From assembly GCF_003268025.1 (NCBI RefSeq), contig NZ_QLUW01000002.1, positions 620,001-684,000 on the forward strand: DNA of 64,000 nt, read 5' to 3'. The position numbers and the translations under genes were made by a program. Below, one piece after another: positions 1-9,062 of the stretch. Position 1 is the first letter of the stretch, and each line of letters opens with the position of its first letter. Under the pieces are notes generated by a model, which was given only the letters and a program-made list of their open reading frames with translations, ran no database searches and was not told the origin of the DNA. Source of the stretch: Paenibacillus montanisoli (GTDB lineage: Bacteria; Bacillota; Bacilli; Paenibacillales; Paenibacillaceae).

Positions 1-499
1 GCGACGTATCGCCGATCGTGTATGTAATCCGGATGCCGTTCTCGATGCCTTCAGCCTTGAACTGCTCGCGCTTAATGCTGTCCGTAAAGTTCGTGATCGA
101 GCCGAGCGTCCCGATGGAATCCCGGTAGTTGATCGTCACTTGCGCGGCCAGCCGGTCTTTCTCGAAGGGCGACGCTTTGGCGTCCGATCCCATGTCGATC
201 GGGTTGCTGCGCCACACCTTTCCGCTGCTCCGGTTAAGCACGGCGATTTCCGTCGTCTCCGGGCTGAAATAGAGTCCCAGCGCATCGGACTGGGCTGCAA
301 GCTGCATGCCTGGAACGGCATCCGCGCGATCCGGCATAAACTTCAGCTCGCCTGCCGCGGCAGGCTTTGCTTCCGGATCCGCGTAGGCGCTTACCTCGAT
401 TGCCGGCGCTCCTTTTGTAGATTGGATATAGGCGAGAGCCGAGATACCAGCTATCCCGATACAAGCCAGCGCCGCATACCATTTCATTCGTTTATTCAA
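1..499 (-). CDS. DUF5696-like membrane/secreted protein, N-terminal part only
   Basis: The first ~166 residues of a protein whose 3' part lies beyond the window edge. The TTG start at 499 is chosen because AAAGGAGG lies about 7 bases upstream; an in-frame ATG four codons later is too close. Residues about 5-24 form a hydrophobic signal or anchor segment, so the rest should be outside the membrane. A segment with GKVWRSNP, after a stretch resembling a description of a ligand surface, resembles the N-terminus of the large DUF5696 proteins common beside sugar ABC genes in Paenibacillus; this match is from memory. It is the last visible gene of the minus-strand sugar-uptake operon, 14 bases after the Yip1 gene. 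Function unknown; a role in glycan handling is inferred from context only. Confidence 0.6.
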   Translation of the reverse strand, partial: MNKRMKWYAALACIGIAGISALAYIQSTKGAPAIEVSAYADPEAKPAAAGELKFMPDRADAVPGMQLAAQSDALGLYFSPETTEIAVLNRSSGKVWRSNPIDMGSDAKASPFEKDRLAAQVTINYRDSIGTLGSITNFTDSIKREQFKAEGIENGIRITYTIGDTS

Positions 500-513
500 G
501 GGTGCGGCCTCCT

Positions 514-1134
514 TTACGTACGGAATATGATTTCGCGATAAACATCATAGACGAAATAGTAGATTTGCAGCCCCAAGCTGAATGCCAGCGTGCCGAGAAA
601 GACGACGAAGCCCATTGCGATCACGGTAAGCACCAAAGTAAGGACCGCTTTGGCTGGGGTATATTGATGCACGGTCATAATGCCGATAAACAGCAGCAGG
701 ATAAACCAGATGCTAGCCACGCTGTTGATCAGCCAGTAGAACGAGGTTTCCTCTTGCGTCATGTAACGGCTGACGAAGGTCATTGGCAGATTGATCAAGA
801 CCATCGGCAGGAGCGCATAACCGGTTGCCATCACGATTTCCTTGAACTTGCCCTCGCCTTCCATGAGCGTCGTAATCGACCAATTCGCAATGCAGAACAG
901 GAAGAACGGAAGCACCGTAAACTGAAGATCATCCAAACTGTTTAACGTTCTCGGATCCACGAAATTGACGAGAAAGCCCGCATACTGCTTCTGCAAAATG
1001 AGCGTCAAAACGAGCAGCGCCAGAATCGCCAAAGAGACTTTGACCTTCCCCTTGCTTTCGTATTTCATGTCCCAAAAGCCGTCGAAAGGATGCAAGATGA
1101 GATGGAGCGGAAACTTAATAAAATCCTGCTTCAC
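514..1134 (-). CDS. Yip1-domain integral membrane protein
   Basis: A 206-residue protein with about five hydrophobic segments (roughly 33-55, 75-90, 103-122, 133-155 and 163-195), a pattern and length typical of bacterial Yip1 family proteins. The GTG start is supported by AGGAGGT about 10 bases upstream. The gene overlaps the 3' end of the NHL-repeat gene by 20 bases, so the two are almost certainly co-transcribed and perhaps translationally coupled. No catalytic motif is visible. Bacterial Yip1 proteins have no settled function. Its recurrent position inside sugar ABC operons suggests an accessory role at the membrane beside the permeases, but that is inference. Confidence 0.75.
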   Translation of the reverse strand: MKQDFIKFPLHLILHPFDGFWDMKYESKGKVKVSLAILALLVLTLILQKQYAGFLVNFVDPRTLNSLDDLQFTVLPFFLFCIANWSITTLMEGEGKFKEIVMATGYALLPMVLINLPMTFVSRYMTQEETSFYWLINSVASIWFILLLFIGIMTVHQYTPAKAVLTLVLTVIAMGFVVFLGTLAFSLGLQIYYFVYDVYREIIFRT

Positions 1135-2587
1135 GTTTCACAGACCTCCTTCTTAACGCGTGCCTAGCAAAGCGGTATACGACGAAAGCGGCAATAAGAG
1201 AAATCAACACGGTCATGAAGGTACCGAAATTGTCCTTCATCACTTCCCGGCGATACCGTTTATAGGCGACGGAATAATTTTTACGGCTCATGCCGAGCTT
1301 GAAATACTCCATGGCCTCTTCATTCTTCTTCTCCATCAGCAGCGACTTGCCGATACCCAGATACGCGATTTCGTAGTTCGTATTTAAACGAAGCACCTGG
1401 CTCCACAATTTGACGGCTTCCTGATCGTTGCCGCTGTAATGCTGAATCGTCGCTTCCCGCACCAAGCTGCCGAACGCAGTCGGACGGAAGACGGCGATAT
1501 TGTTTTTGCCCTTGTCGAGCACGGCGAGCTTATCGCCGATTTGCTCCACGGCGACGGGGTTATTGAATACGCCCAGCTGATTGCCCCGGCCGCCGAAGGC
1601 ATGCAGCAAATCGCCTTCATCGTTGTAGGTGAACAGACGCGCGCGGTTCGAATCAAGCGCGACATACATGCCTCCGCCGAGCACCTTAATGTCGGTGAGC
1701 TTCGAAGGACCCGAGTTGTTGCCGAACATCCGGAAGCGGATGTCCCCTTTGACCGGCCAATAGCCGAACCGTTTCAGCACGTCCTGACCGGACGGATTGA
1801 GCCGTTTGATCGTTTCGTTCGAGTTGATATCCACCGCGGTCGCGTAAACGAAGCCTTTGCTGTCGATATCCACGCTCGCAAACTCGGTCGGAATGAACAA
1901 CTCCATCTGCTGCTTCTGCGCTTTCGTGGACAAGGACCGCCACAGCCGGTCCATGATGCTTGGCGATACGCTGATCGTGCCGACATAGCCCATGAACGCG
2001 CTGTCAGTATCGAACTGCATGATCCCTTCAAAAACGCCGCGGGCGACCACGAAGATGCGGTCCGCGTTGTCCACCGTTACTTTAAGCGGAACGAACTTGA
2101 AGCTTTTCGGCAAAATATCCGACTGCGGATTCTCGATAAGTTTAATCAGCTTGCCGTCATTTGAAAGCACCACAATCCGGTTATGCTCGGTATCCGCGAC
2201 GTAGAGTTCATTCTTCTCCGATACGAACAGCCCTTCGGGCGCGGCAAACCCGTCTTCCTTGCCGTTATTGTCAAAGGATTTGATTACCTGCTTGACGTTC
2301 AAGGTGTTGTCCAGCACGACCACGCGCGCATTGCCGCTGTCAAGGACATAGATGGCGCCGTCTTTCGCGACGTACATATCGCTCGGCTGATTGAAATCGC
2401 CGACCCCCAGGCTTTTGCCGGTAATGGCGTATTCCGGCAGGTAAGGAGCGGGCAGAGGCACGGCATCTCCGTAAAAATCGTAATTGTAAGCTTCATATGG
2501 CGCAGCCGCCGATGCGGGCGGCACTGCAGCGACTGTCATGAGCAGCGATAGAATCGCGGCCAGCAGGAGCATTCTTTTACTTTGCAC
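1115..2587 (-). CDS. Secreted NHL beta-propeller protein with TPR and C-terminal membrane anchor
   Basis: A 490-residue protein. Residues 1-28 are a signal peptide ending in an ASA-A type cleavage site. Residues ~60-375 contain repeated NHL/SMP-30-like blades, e.g. QPSDMYVAKDGAIYVLDS and APEGLFVSEKNELYVAD. Residues ~385-440 look like one or two TPR motifs. A transmembrane helix at ~453-475 is followed by basic residues. The propeller and TPR should therefore sit on the outer face, held by the C-terminal helix. The GTG start follows GGGGGTGG at suitable distance. It lies 13 bases after the MalG-like permease gene and overlaps the Yip1 gene. NHL domains often bind proteins or ligands; enzyme activity is not indicated. 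The role may be as an accessory scaffold of the transporter. Confidence 0.75.
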   Translation of the reverse strand: MQSKRMLLLAAILSLLMTVAAVPPASAAAPYEAYNYDFYGDAVPLPAPYLPEYAITGKSLGVGDFNQPSDMYVAKDGAIYVLDSGNARVVVLDNTLNVKQVIKSFDNNGKEDGFAAPEGLFVSEKNELYVADTEHNRIVVLSNDGKLIKLIENPQSDILPKSFKFVPLKVTVDNADRIFVVARGVFEGIMQFDTDSAFMGYVGTISVSPSIMDRLWRSLSTKAQKQQMELFIPTEFASVDIDSKGFVYATAVDINSNETIKRLNPSGQDVLKRFGYWPVKGDIRFRMFGNNSGPSKLTDIKVLGGGMYVALDSNRARLFTYNDEGDLLHAFGGRGNQLGVFNNPVAVEQIGDKLAVLDKGKNNIAVFRPTAFGSLVREATIQHYSGNDQEAVKLWSQVLRLNTNYEIAYLGIGKSLLMEKKNEEAMEYFKLGMSRKNYSVAYKRYRREVMKDNFGTFMTVLISLIAAFVVYRFARHALRRRSVKREAGFY

Positions 2588-2600
2588 GCTTCCACCCCCT

Positions 2601-3467
2601 CTAGTCTTTCATGCCGGATGTCGTCATCGTTTCGATAATGCGGCTTTGCGAGAATACGAACAGCGCGATCGGCACGCTCATCAAGATCAGCGCGACTGCG
2701 GAGCCGACGCCCGCCCGGGCGATCCCGCCGAAAATAATTTGGTTCGACGCGTAGTGAAGCGTTTTCAGCTGTTCGCTGTAAATAAATCCGTTGCCGTCCG
2801 TGCCCCATAGCATTTGGAAGAGCAGGATGACTAGCGTCAGCCATGCCGGCTTCACGTTCGGCATAACGATTTGCCAGAAAATCCGGTACTCGTTCGCGCC
2901 GTCGATCTTCGCCGATTCGAGCAGCGCGTCCGGAATTTGCTCCATGAATTGCTTCATCAAGTAAAGGCCCAGAGAGAACGCGAATGCCGGTACGATAACG
3001 GCCCAGTACGTATCGATTAATCCGATCCATGACATGACCATATAGTTAGGAATCGCAGTAACCTGCGGGGTAAACATAAGCGACAGCACGACAACGGTAA
3101 AAATGAGCTTGCTGCCCGGAAACCTATGCTTCGCCAGCGGATAAGCGGCGGCAGAAGCCAAGAGAACGTGACCGATGACGCCCATCCCGGTGATAAAGAA
3201 CGTATTGAAGATGTACCTGGAGAACGGTACCCATGACTGGCCGAGAAGCGTCATCAAATCGATAAAATTGCTCGTGGTCGGATTCCGGACGAACAAGGTT
3301 GGCGGGAACAGAAAGATTTCATCCAGCGGTTTGAACGCCGCATTGATCGCATAAACGAGCGGAAGTGCCATAAAAGAGGCCACGAAAGCCAGAAAGACCG
3401 ACATCCAGAACGTCCCGGCAAAGGAACGATTCACTCGTTTCTTGCGAAGCGTTAACGCCATCTTCAT
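2601..3467 (-). CDS. Carbohydrate ABC transporter permease, MalG type
   Basis: A 288-residue inner-membrane permease with six predicted membrane helices. The cytoplasmic EAA loop is visible around residues 181-204 (ESAKIDGANEYRIFWQIVMP), where the ATPase docks. The N-terminal basic stretch followed by a first helix at ~20-42 is normal for MalG-type CUT1 permeases. The ATG start follows GGTGGGG and lies 4 bases after the stop of the partner permease, so the two are co-expressed. It should pair with the upstream MalF-type protein and one or both solute-binding proteins of this region. No ATPase gene is nearby; CUT1 systems of Firmicutes frequently share an MsmX-type ATPase encoded elsewhere. 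Confidence 0.9.
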   Translation of the reverse strand: MKMALTLRKKRVNRSFAGTFWMSVFLAFVASFMALPLVYAINAAFKPLDEIFLFPPTLFVRNPTTSNFIDLMTLLGQSWVPFSRYIFNTFFITGMGVIGHVLLASAAAYPLAKHRFPGSKLIFTVVVLSLMFTPQVTAIPNYMVMSWIGLIDTYWAVIVPAFAFSLGLYLMKQFMEQIPDALLESAKIDGANEYRIFWQIVMPNVKPAWLTLVILLFQMLWGTDGNGFIYSEQLKTLHYASNQIIFGGIARAGVGSAVALILMSVPIALFVFSQSRIIETMTTSGMKD

Positions 3468-3471
3468 GCGA

Positions 3472-4440
3472 TTAGTTCCCCACCTTCCGGAGTAGTCGTT
3501 GAACGGCCAAGTTCGAGCCGAGCATCAGAAGGAACAGAACGGTCGCGATCGCGGACGCGTACCCCATCTCGAATCGGATCGTACCGAAATCGATCAAATG
3601 CGTGACGATGGTTTCCGCGGCATAGTTTACGCTCGGGAAGCCGGCCAGATAGATCGAGACATCGGCGATGGCGAGTGACGCGGTGATCTGGATAACCGCG
3701 CCGAACATCAATTGCGGCTTCATCGATGGCAGCGTAATATACCACAGCTCCTGCCAACGGTTTTTGACGCCATCGACCGCACCCGCTTCATAGAGCGTCT
3801 TGTCGACGGTCTGCAAACCGGCGATGAAAGCCAGGAATCCCGTCCCCAAGCTCAGCCAGAGCTGAACGAGGATGATGATCGGCATGATGTACTTTTCATC
3901 CTTCAGCCACAGAATAGGGTCCAGGAGGACCCCCATCTTAATCAAGAAACCGTTCGCGATGCCGTAACGGTCGCCGGAGAAAATCATCTGCCAGAGGAAA
4001 TACACGTTTCCGGAGATGGACGGCGCATAGAAGATGAGCGTCATGAACGCGCGCATCTTCGGACGAAGATCGTTAATGATCCATGCGAACACGAAGCAGG
4101 CGATATAGCTGAGCGGCCCGGTGATGACCGCGAAGAGGATCGTGTTCTTGATCGCGATCAAGAACACGTCGTCTTCCAGAAACAGGCGGGAGTAATTTTG
4201 CCACCCGATGAATCGCGGAAATTCCAGCATATTGAAATACGTGAAGCTGATAAAAATGGACATGATGACCGGCAAAACGGTAAATATGGCGAAGAGCAGC
4301 ATATAAGGCGACATCAAGATATACGAATGCTTATGCGCTTTCATAATCTGCCACTTTACCGCAAGCCAACTCGGCGCGCTTGCCTTCGCTTTCCCGGCCA
4401 TCGTCCCGGATCGTTGACTAGGTATATCGATATTGGACAT
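3472..4440 (-). CDS. Carbohydrate ABC transporter permease, MalF type
   Basis: A 322-residue membrane permease. The ATG at 4440 is chosen because AAAGGAGGGG lies 6-7 bases upstream; longer in-frame versions would overlap the end of the solute-binding gene. Six membrane helices are apparent, the first at ~40-60 after a charged cytoplasmic tail. The EAA-like loop TLYEAGAVDGVKNRWQELWY near residues 209-230 is the ATPase-docking site. It is the first permease of the pair and follows the anchored solute-binding protein by 13 bases. Substrate cannot be named from the sequence; the family imports oligosaccharides. Confidence 0.9.
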   Translation of the reverse strand: MSNIDIPSQRSGTMAGKAKASAPSWLAVKWQIMKAHKHSYILMSPYMLLFAIFTVLPVIMSIFISFTYFNMLEFPRFIGWQNYSRLFLEDDVFLIAIKNTILFAVITGPLSYIACFVFAWIINDLRPKMRAFMTLIFYAPSISGNVYFLWQMIFSGDRYGIANGFLIKMGVLLDPILWLKDEKYIMPIIILVQLWLSLGTGFLAFIAGLQTVDKTLYEAGAVDGVKNRWQELWYITLPSMKPQLMFGAVIQITASLAIADVSIYLAGFPSVNYAAETIVTHLIDFGTIRFEMGYASAIATVLFLLMLGSNLAVQRLLRKVGN

Positions 4441-4453
4441 ATGGACCCCTCCT

Positions 4454-7390
4454 TTATTCCGGCAGGCCGAATTCTTTGCGTTTCGCGCGAATTTCGTCTT
4501 GGATATACTGTGAGTAGTCGAGAATCGCCTCGCGTGCCTCCGTTTTCGCATCAACGACGACTTTCAAGAACGCGTTCTGCAGATGGCGACCGGTGAAGTA
4601 ACCGCCCGGAACCTCCGGAATGCCGCGGACCCATTCAAACTCCTCTTTCAAGCTCTCGTAATCGGCCACAGGCCAAGGCAAGCTGTCCAGCGCTTTGATG
4701 TTTGCGGTCGGATATCGGGCAGATGCGCCCATGAGCGCTTCCATCTCGCGGCCGTATGTCGTTTGCGTTTCTTCGCTGGTCCACCACTTCATAAACTGCC
4801 AGGCGGCATCCTTATCTTTCGCGCCGTCCAGCATCAGCGTGCCGCTGCCGGTGCTTGGCGTATCCCGCCGAATCGTGCCGTCAGGCTGCTTCGTTCCCGG
4901 GATCGGCACGAAGCCCCACATGCCCCGAATTTCCGGCGCGAAGACGGACAGCTGATTATAAGTCGTATAATCCACGATGCCGATCGGCATTTCGCCGGTT
5001 CTGAAGCGGTTCGCGAAATCGAATTCCCGCTCCAGCTTGTAATCGCTGTAGAAGTCGGTCCACAGCTTGAAGGTTTCCACGCCGATCCGGGAATCGAGAT
5101 CGGACTCCTTGCCCTCGTTGCGGTAAAATTGTCCGCCGTTCTGCATCAGCAGGGAAGCAAAGATCGAATTCGGCGGAATGTTCTGGCCCGGAATAGGAAC
5201 CGACGTCGTCGGCGCCGTAATCGGCATGCCGAGCTGCATCCGGTTTTTGTTCAAGACGGCAAGCAGCTTATACACATCATCCCATGTCTGAGGCACTTCA
5301 AGATTAAGCTCCTTCAAGACGTCCTTCCGGTAGAACAGCATGTTGAAGGTTTGGGTTTCCGGCAATGCATAGACGCCTTTCTCGTACGTAAACGGCACGA
5401 GCGCGCTTGGCCGGAACCGCTTCGAGACCTCTTCATAATCCGAGAATTGCGACAGGTCTGCGGCCGCTTTGCGCATCGCGTAGTTCACCGGAATATCGTT
5501 GTTGATTTGCATCGCTACATCCGGGCCTCTGCCTGCCAGCGTCGCCGGCAGCAGCGTTTGCATCTGCACGAGCTTCAGGTTGACGTTGATTCCCGTTTCC
5601 GGCGTGAAGGTTTCGTCGATCATCGCTTTAAGCGTGTTCGCCTGGTCGCGGCCGCTGCCGATCCAAACCGTTACGGAACGCGGATTTTGCTCATCGGAGG
5701 CATTGCCGATCTGGTTGTAATCGATGATGAACGAGTACGCGAACGTCGTAAGCTCATGCAGCAGCCCTTTGAAGAAGCCGTCTCCGGAAGAAGGCATCTT
5801 CTTGTCCGGCGAAGCGACGTAAATTTCGTCGATTTGCAGCGGCATCTCGAGCGCCTTCTGGAGCCATGTGCCGAGACCGCCGGTGTTGCTCTTGTAGGCG
5901 GCCAAGCGGCGCGGAATCGTATCCGGTTCCGCGACAAGCTCGCCAAGCTGCAGCGCCATCGTCTTCAGAAGCGCTTCAGAATCGCTGCTGCCGCCTGACA
6001 GCCTGCGCAATTCTTTGCTTACGGCGGTCAGCCTCGCTTCTTCCGCCTTGAACGTCTCGAGCAGGTTCGGAATCTGCTTGTCTACGCGATAGTCGCGGAA
6101 TTTATCCGGCGATGCGCCGGTAATCATAATAATTTTGCGGTACATGGCATTGAGATTGAACAGACTGTCCTTGACCTCGCGAATGAGCGGGGCGAATTCC
6201 CCAAGCGTATCTTCCATGCGGATGATGTTCTTGCCCTTCTTCAGCTCGAAGAGATACGGCTCATCTCCGCCCAATACCTCGACCCGGTATCCGCTCTTGT
6301 AACGAAACGGCAGCTTCTCCGCTTCTTGGAACGGCACTTCGCCGTTTATGTACAGTCTTCGCGTCGAGTAAATGCCCCGAACAAATTGCTGCTTGGCCTT
6401 GATTCCGATCTTGTAGAGCCCCGCTTCCGGCACGTCGACTTCCCACTCCACCCATTGCCCTGGCAAACGCCAGTTATAGCCGCCGATCGTATTCACCCGA
6501 ATCAGCTTCGGATTGTATGGCGTAACGGCTGCGCTTGCGCGCTCGGTCTGTGGATACAGCGTCGGCGACGACTTGGCTCTCGCGGCTTCGCCTTGAACCG
6601 TTACAAGCTGGCCGTCCGTTTCCTTCAACCCCTCTTGCTGATAGCGCTTCAACGTTTCCTCATAAAGAGCAGGGCGTTTCACTTGAAACAGCCGCAGCTT
6701 GCGAATGACCATCGGCTCACGCTGGGAAACGAACGACAGCGTATGCTCCCCGGCAGGCAAATAGAAGCGGAACGGCTCCGCATAATAGCCGTTGGAGTCC
6801 TGCAGAAGCACCTCGCGCCACTCGGGCCGCTCAAACTGCTGCGGCCGCAAATCGTTGCCGCGGTTATCGCGCTTCACCTGATCCAGCTCATTGTCCCAAA
6901 CACGGTCGAACTGCAAATAATTCGCTTCCTCAAACGGCAGCTCGCCATCGATGAGCAGCGACCGCTCAATGCTTGAGCTCTTGCCTGCAATCGGGTAATA
7001 CTGCACCGAAATGTTGTAGAACCCGGCTTCCGGTACGTTAACCTTCCAATCGACCTGCCCTTGCTCGCCCGTCTTCAGCGAGACGCCGCTCTGGCCCTCG
7101 AAATCGTTGAGCTTCTCGATGCCCTCGCCTTCCGCCTTCGCATAATCGGCCGCTTGAATGATCAGTTCGTTGTCCGGAAAACCGGCGGCTTCATTCTTCG
7201 TTAAATAGGAAGCATAATCGCCTCTTTCTTGCTGCAGCGATGTCCAAGAACCGTTCGCGAAGACAGCCGGATCGCCCGCTCCGCTCACATTGTCCGTTCC
7301 CGACTGGAACCAGATCGCGATCAGTCCGGCCGCTGCAATGACTCCCACTACCGATAACGCCCATTTCTTTCTAGCTAATATTCCTTTCAA
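4454..7390 (-). CDS. Membrane-anchored solute-binding protein with N-terminal carbohydrate-binding-like modules
   Basis: A ~978-residue protein, about twice the length of an ordinary sugar-binding protein. The TTG start at 7390 is preceded by AGGAGGG at 6-7 bases. Residues ~9-30 are a hydrophobic anchor with no lipobox cysteine, so it probably stays as an uncleaved membrane anchor. Two segments, ~45-240 and ~290-390, look like beta-sandwich carbohydrate-binding modules. They share phrases such as VDWKVNVPEAGFYNISVQ and VEWEVDVPEAGLYKIGIK and a repeated pattern ending in GE.PF.EA. A helical region (~400-540) follows. Residues ~565-970 form an SBP_bac_1-type fold (FNMLFYRKDVLKE, PQTWDDVYKLL, KDAAWQFMKWW). 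It precedes the two permeases. The substrate is probably a glycan; its identity is unknown. Confidence 0.8.
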   Translation of the reverse strand: MKGILARKKWALSVVGVIAAAGLIAIWFQSGTDNVSGAGDPAVFANGSWTSLQQERGDYASYLTKNEAAGFPDNELIIQAADYAKAEGEGIEKLNDFEGQSGVSLKTGEQGQVDWKVNVPEAGFYNISVQYYPIAGKSSSIERSLLIDGELPFEEANYLQFDRVWDNELDQVKRDNRGNDLRPQQFERPEWREVLLQDSNGYYAEPFRFYLPAGEHTLSFVSQREPMVIRKLRLFQVKRPALYEETLKRYQQEGLKETDGQLVTVQGEAARAKSSPTLYPQTERASAAVTPYNPKLIRVNTIGGYNWRLPGQWVEWEVDVPEAGLYKIGIKAKQQFVRGIYSTRRLYINGEVPFQEAEKLPFRYKSGYRVEVLGGDEPYLFELKKGKNIIRMEDTLGEFAPLIREVKDSLFNLNAMYRKIIMITGASPDKFRDYRVDKQIPNLLETFKAEEARLTAVSKELRRLSGGSSDSEALLKTMALQLGELVAEPDTIPRRLAAYKSNTGGLGTWLQKALEMPLQIDEIYVASPDKKMPSSGDGFFKGLLHELTTFAYSFIIDYNQIGNASDEQNPRSVTVWIGSGRDQANTLKAMIDETFTPETGINVNLKLVQMQTLLPATLAGRGPDVAMQINNDIPVNYAMRKAAADLSQFSDYEEVSKRFRPSALVPFTYEKGVYALPETQTFNMLFYRKDVLKELNLEVPQTWDDVYKLLAVLNKNRMQLGMPITAPTTSVPIPGQNIPPNSIFASLLMQNGGQFYRNEGKESDLDSRIGVETFKLWTDFYSDYKLEREFDFANRFRTGEMPIGIVDYTTYNQLSVFAPEIRGMWGFVPIPGTKQPDGTIRRDTPSTGSGTLMLDGAKDKDAAWQFMKWWTSEETQTTYGREMEALMGASARYPTANIKALDSLPWPVADYESLKEEFEWVRGIPEVPGGYFTGRHLQNAFLKVVVDAKTEAREAILDYSQYIQDEIRAKRKEFGLPE

Positions 7391-7444
7391 TGTCAGCCCT
7401 CCTAGGCGGCGACTTGATCTGCGGAGCCATCTCACTATTTAGTC

Positions 7445-7473
7445 ACCTAACAAAATCAAAAAAATTGTTAGGT
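7445..7473. repeat. 9-bp inverted repeat upstream of the anchored solute-binding gene
   Basis: ACCTAACAA (7445-7453) and TTGTTAGGT (7465-7473) are separated by 11 A-rich bases, 55-83 bases before the TTG start at 7390. Part of the right arm extends to GTTAGGTTG, which also occurs at 9107-9115. Confidence 0.6.
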
Positions 7474-7522
7474 TGTTATGATCACGTGAAGGTTTCAGCT
7501 GCTTTCCGGGGCTAGTTAAACG

Positions 7523-7557
7523 AAAGAGGCTGCACGGGATCATTCGGCAGCCCCTCC
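7523..7557 (-). terminator. Terminator after the lipoprotein binding-protein gene
   Basis: On the minus strand AGGGGCTGC pairs with GCAGCCTCT (one wobble) around a 13-base loop, followed by TTCGTTT, about 20 bases after the stop at 7577. The T tract is broken, so readthrough into the anchored binding-protein operon is possible. Confidence 0.6.
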
Positions 7558-7576
7558 TCATTCGTACCTGTGCTGC

Positions 7577-8971
7577 TTATTTCAGCTTGTCGAGCGCAGC
7601 TTGGCCGGATTGCGTATTTTTCTCAATAGTTGCCGCTACGGATTGGTTCTTAATAATGATTTCATCCATGATTGCGAAGATCGGGAAGTCCGCTACGCCT
7701 TCTTCTACCGAAAGTCTGCCCGTTCCGTTCACGTGCTCGATGGCCATCTTGATATCGGCTTCGTTCTTGAAACGGGATTCCAGCCAGTCTTGGCCAAGGT
7801 ATTCTTCTGTAGGAGGAATATCTTGCAGCTCTTCGAAGATTTGATACACGACTTGCGGGTCTTTCACGCCTTTTGGAATAAAGTAGCCGTTTTGCGCCGC
7901 GTTCGCGAACGTATATTTGCCGTCGCTTTGCGGTCCTGCAGGGTTTGGCACGATACCGACTTCAAAGGTCAGATCCCCCATATTCCAATCATAGTTCATC
8001 GACATGGCAACGTCGCCGTCTTTAAAGGTATTCGTTTCGTTCCAATCCATTTTGTTGCCGGATTTGACTTTAACCACGTTCTCTTTGTTATACAGACGGT
8101 TGATGAATTCAAGCGCTTCAGCCATCTTAGGATCATTGAATCCGAGGGAAAGGTCCGTATCGTTTACGAACAGCGCGCCGTTCGTTACGCCGATATGGCG
8201 AGCCGCGTCGACTGGCCAGCCCGAGTAGCCCCAAGTATCTTTCTTGCCGTCATTGTTGGAGTCGGTTGTCGCTTGCTTCGCGACTTCAATGAATTTATCC
8301 CAGTTCCATTCGCCGTTGTTGTACAGTTCCTGCAAATCCGGAAGACCGAGCTTCTTGAACAGGTCGCGGTTGTAGTACATGCCGACCGCCGAAACGCCTG
8401 GAGTATTGAACGCATATTCCGCTCCGTTGATCGCAGGCAGCTTCGTAACGTGCTTCTGTTCGTTGTTGATGTCGTTATCCGCAGTCGTGAAGTCGGAAAG
8501 AGGAAGCACCAAGCCTTGCTTGATCGGCGCGATGGCGCGTTTGAATTCCATGATCGAAATGTCAGCCATCGGCTCGCCCGCAAGCACTGCCGTCGTGAAC
8601 TTGTCCATGTATTGATCGAACGGAATGTTCACGAATTCGAGTTTCATATTATATTTTTCCTCGAGCTCTGCAATCTTCGCGAGGGAGGCTTTCTCGCCGG
8701 CGGTTTCGCCTTTCGGCATGCCGTCCCACCACATGGAGATTTTGACGACGCGGCCGCCGAGGTCAATCGCTGCCGGCGCCGGCTCGTTTTCTGCGGCATT
8801 TTCTTCTGTTGCGGTATTGTTTGCGGCTGGTTCAGTTGTTGTGTTGCTCGCAGTATTGTTCTCAGTTGTGTTTGCCCCATTGCTGGTGGTATTGCTGTTG
8901 CCTCCTCCGCAAGCCGATAGAGTTAGCATTAACGCGACAGACAAGATTGTAAGTGCTTTCATTTTTTTCAT
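7577..8971 (-). CDS. Lipoprotein extracellular solute-binding protein (carbohydrate ABC importer)
   Basis: A 464-residue protein. The ATG at 8971 is preceded by AGGAGGT at 9 bases; the longer frame back to 9061 lacks a ribosome site. Residues 1-20 form a lipoprotein signal with lipobox LSAC, followed by a long Asn/Thr/Glu-rich linker to about residue 65. The body resembles family-1 solute-binding proteins: ISMWWDG at the N-terminus, GMYYNRDLFKKLGLP, EWNWDKFIEVAKQ and repeated ligand-cleft aromatics. It binds a sugar outside the membrane. It has its own promoter and terminator and lies upstream of the anchored binding protein and permeases, so it may be a second, separately regulated receptor for the same permease pair. 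Confidence 0.88.
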   Translation of the reverse strand: MKKMKALTILSVALMLTLSACGGGNSNTTSNGANTTENNTASNTTTEPAANNTATEENAAENEPAPAAIDLGGRVVKISMWWDGMPKGETAGEKASLAKIAELEEKYNMKLEFVNIPFDQYMDKFTTAVLAGEPMADISIMEFKRAIAPIKQGLVLPLSDFTTADNDINNEQKHVTKLPAINGAEYAFNTPGVSAVGMYYNRDLFKKLGLPDLQELYNNGEWNWDKFIEVAKQATTDSNNDGKKDTWGYSGWPVDAARHIGVTNGALFVNDTDLSLGFNDPKMAEALEFINRLYNKENVVKVKSGNKMDWNETNTFKDGDVAMSMNYDWNMGDLTFEVGIVPNPAGPQSDGKYTFANAAQNGYFIPKGVKDPQVVYQIFEELQDIPPTEEYLGQDWLESRFKNEADIKMAIEHVNGTGRLSVEEGVADFPIFAIMDEIIIKNQSVAATIEKNTQSGQAALDKLK

Positions 8972-9062
8972 TGCAAAACAACCTCCTATTTGTTTGTCTT
9001 GCCGCACTTCGGTCCAATGGCCAACGGTTCCCGAACTGCTATTGTTTTCCAAAATCCCCACC

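Noticed and set aside
4583-5998. A 471-codon plus-strand open frame opposite the anchored binding-protein gene
   Set aside because: It lies wholly inside a well-supported gene on the other strand, has no ribosome site or recognisable domain, and its His/Arg/Leu-rich composition is what the antisense frame of a GC-rich gene produces.
7601-8920. A 439-codon plus-strand open frame opposite the lipoprotein binding protein
   Set aside because: Antisense shadow of a clear solute-binding protein; no domain and no translation start signal.
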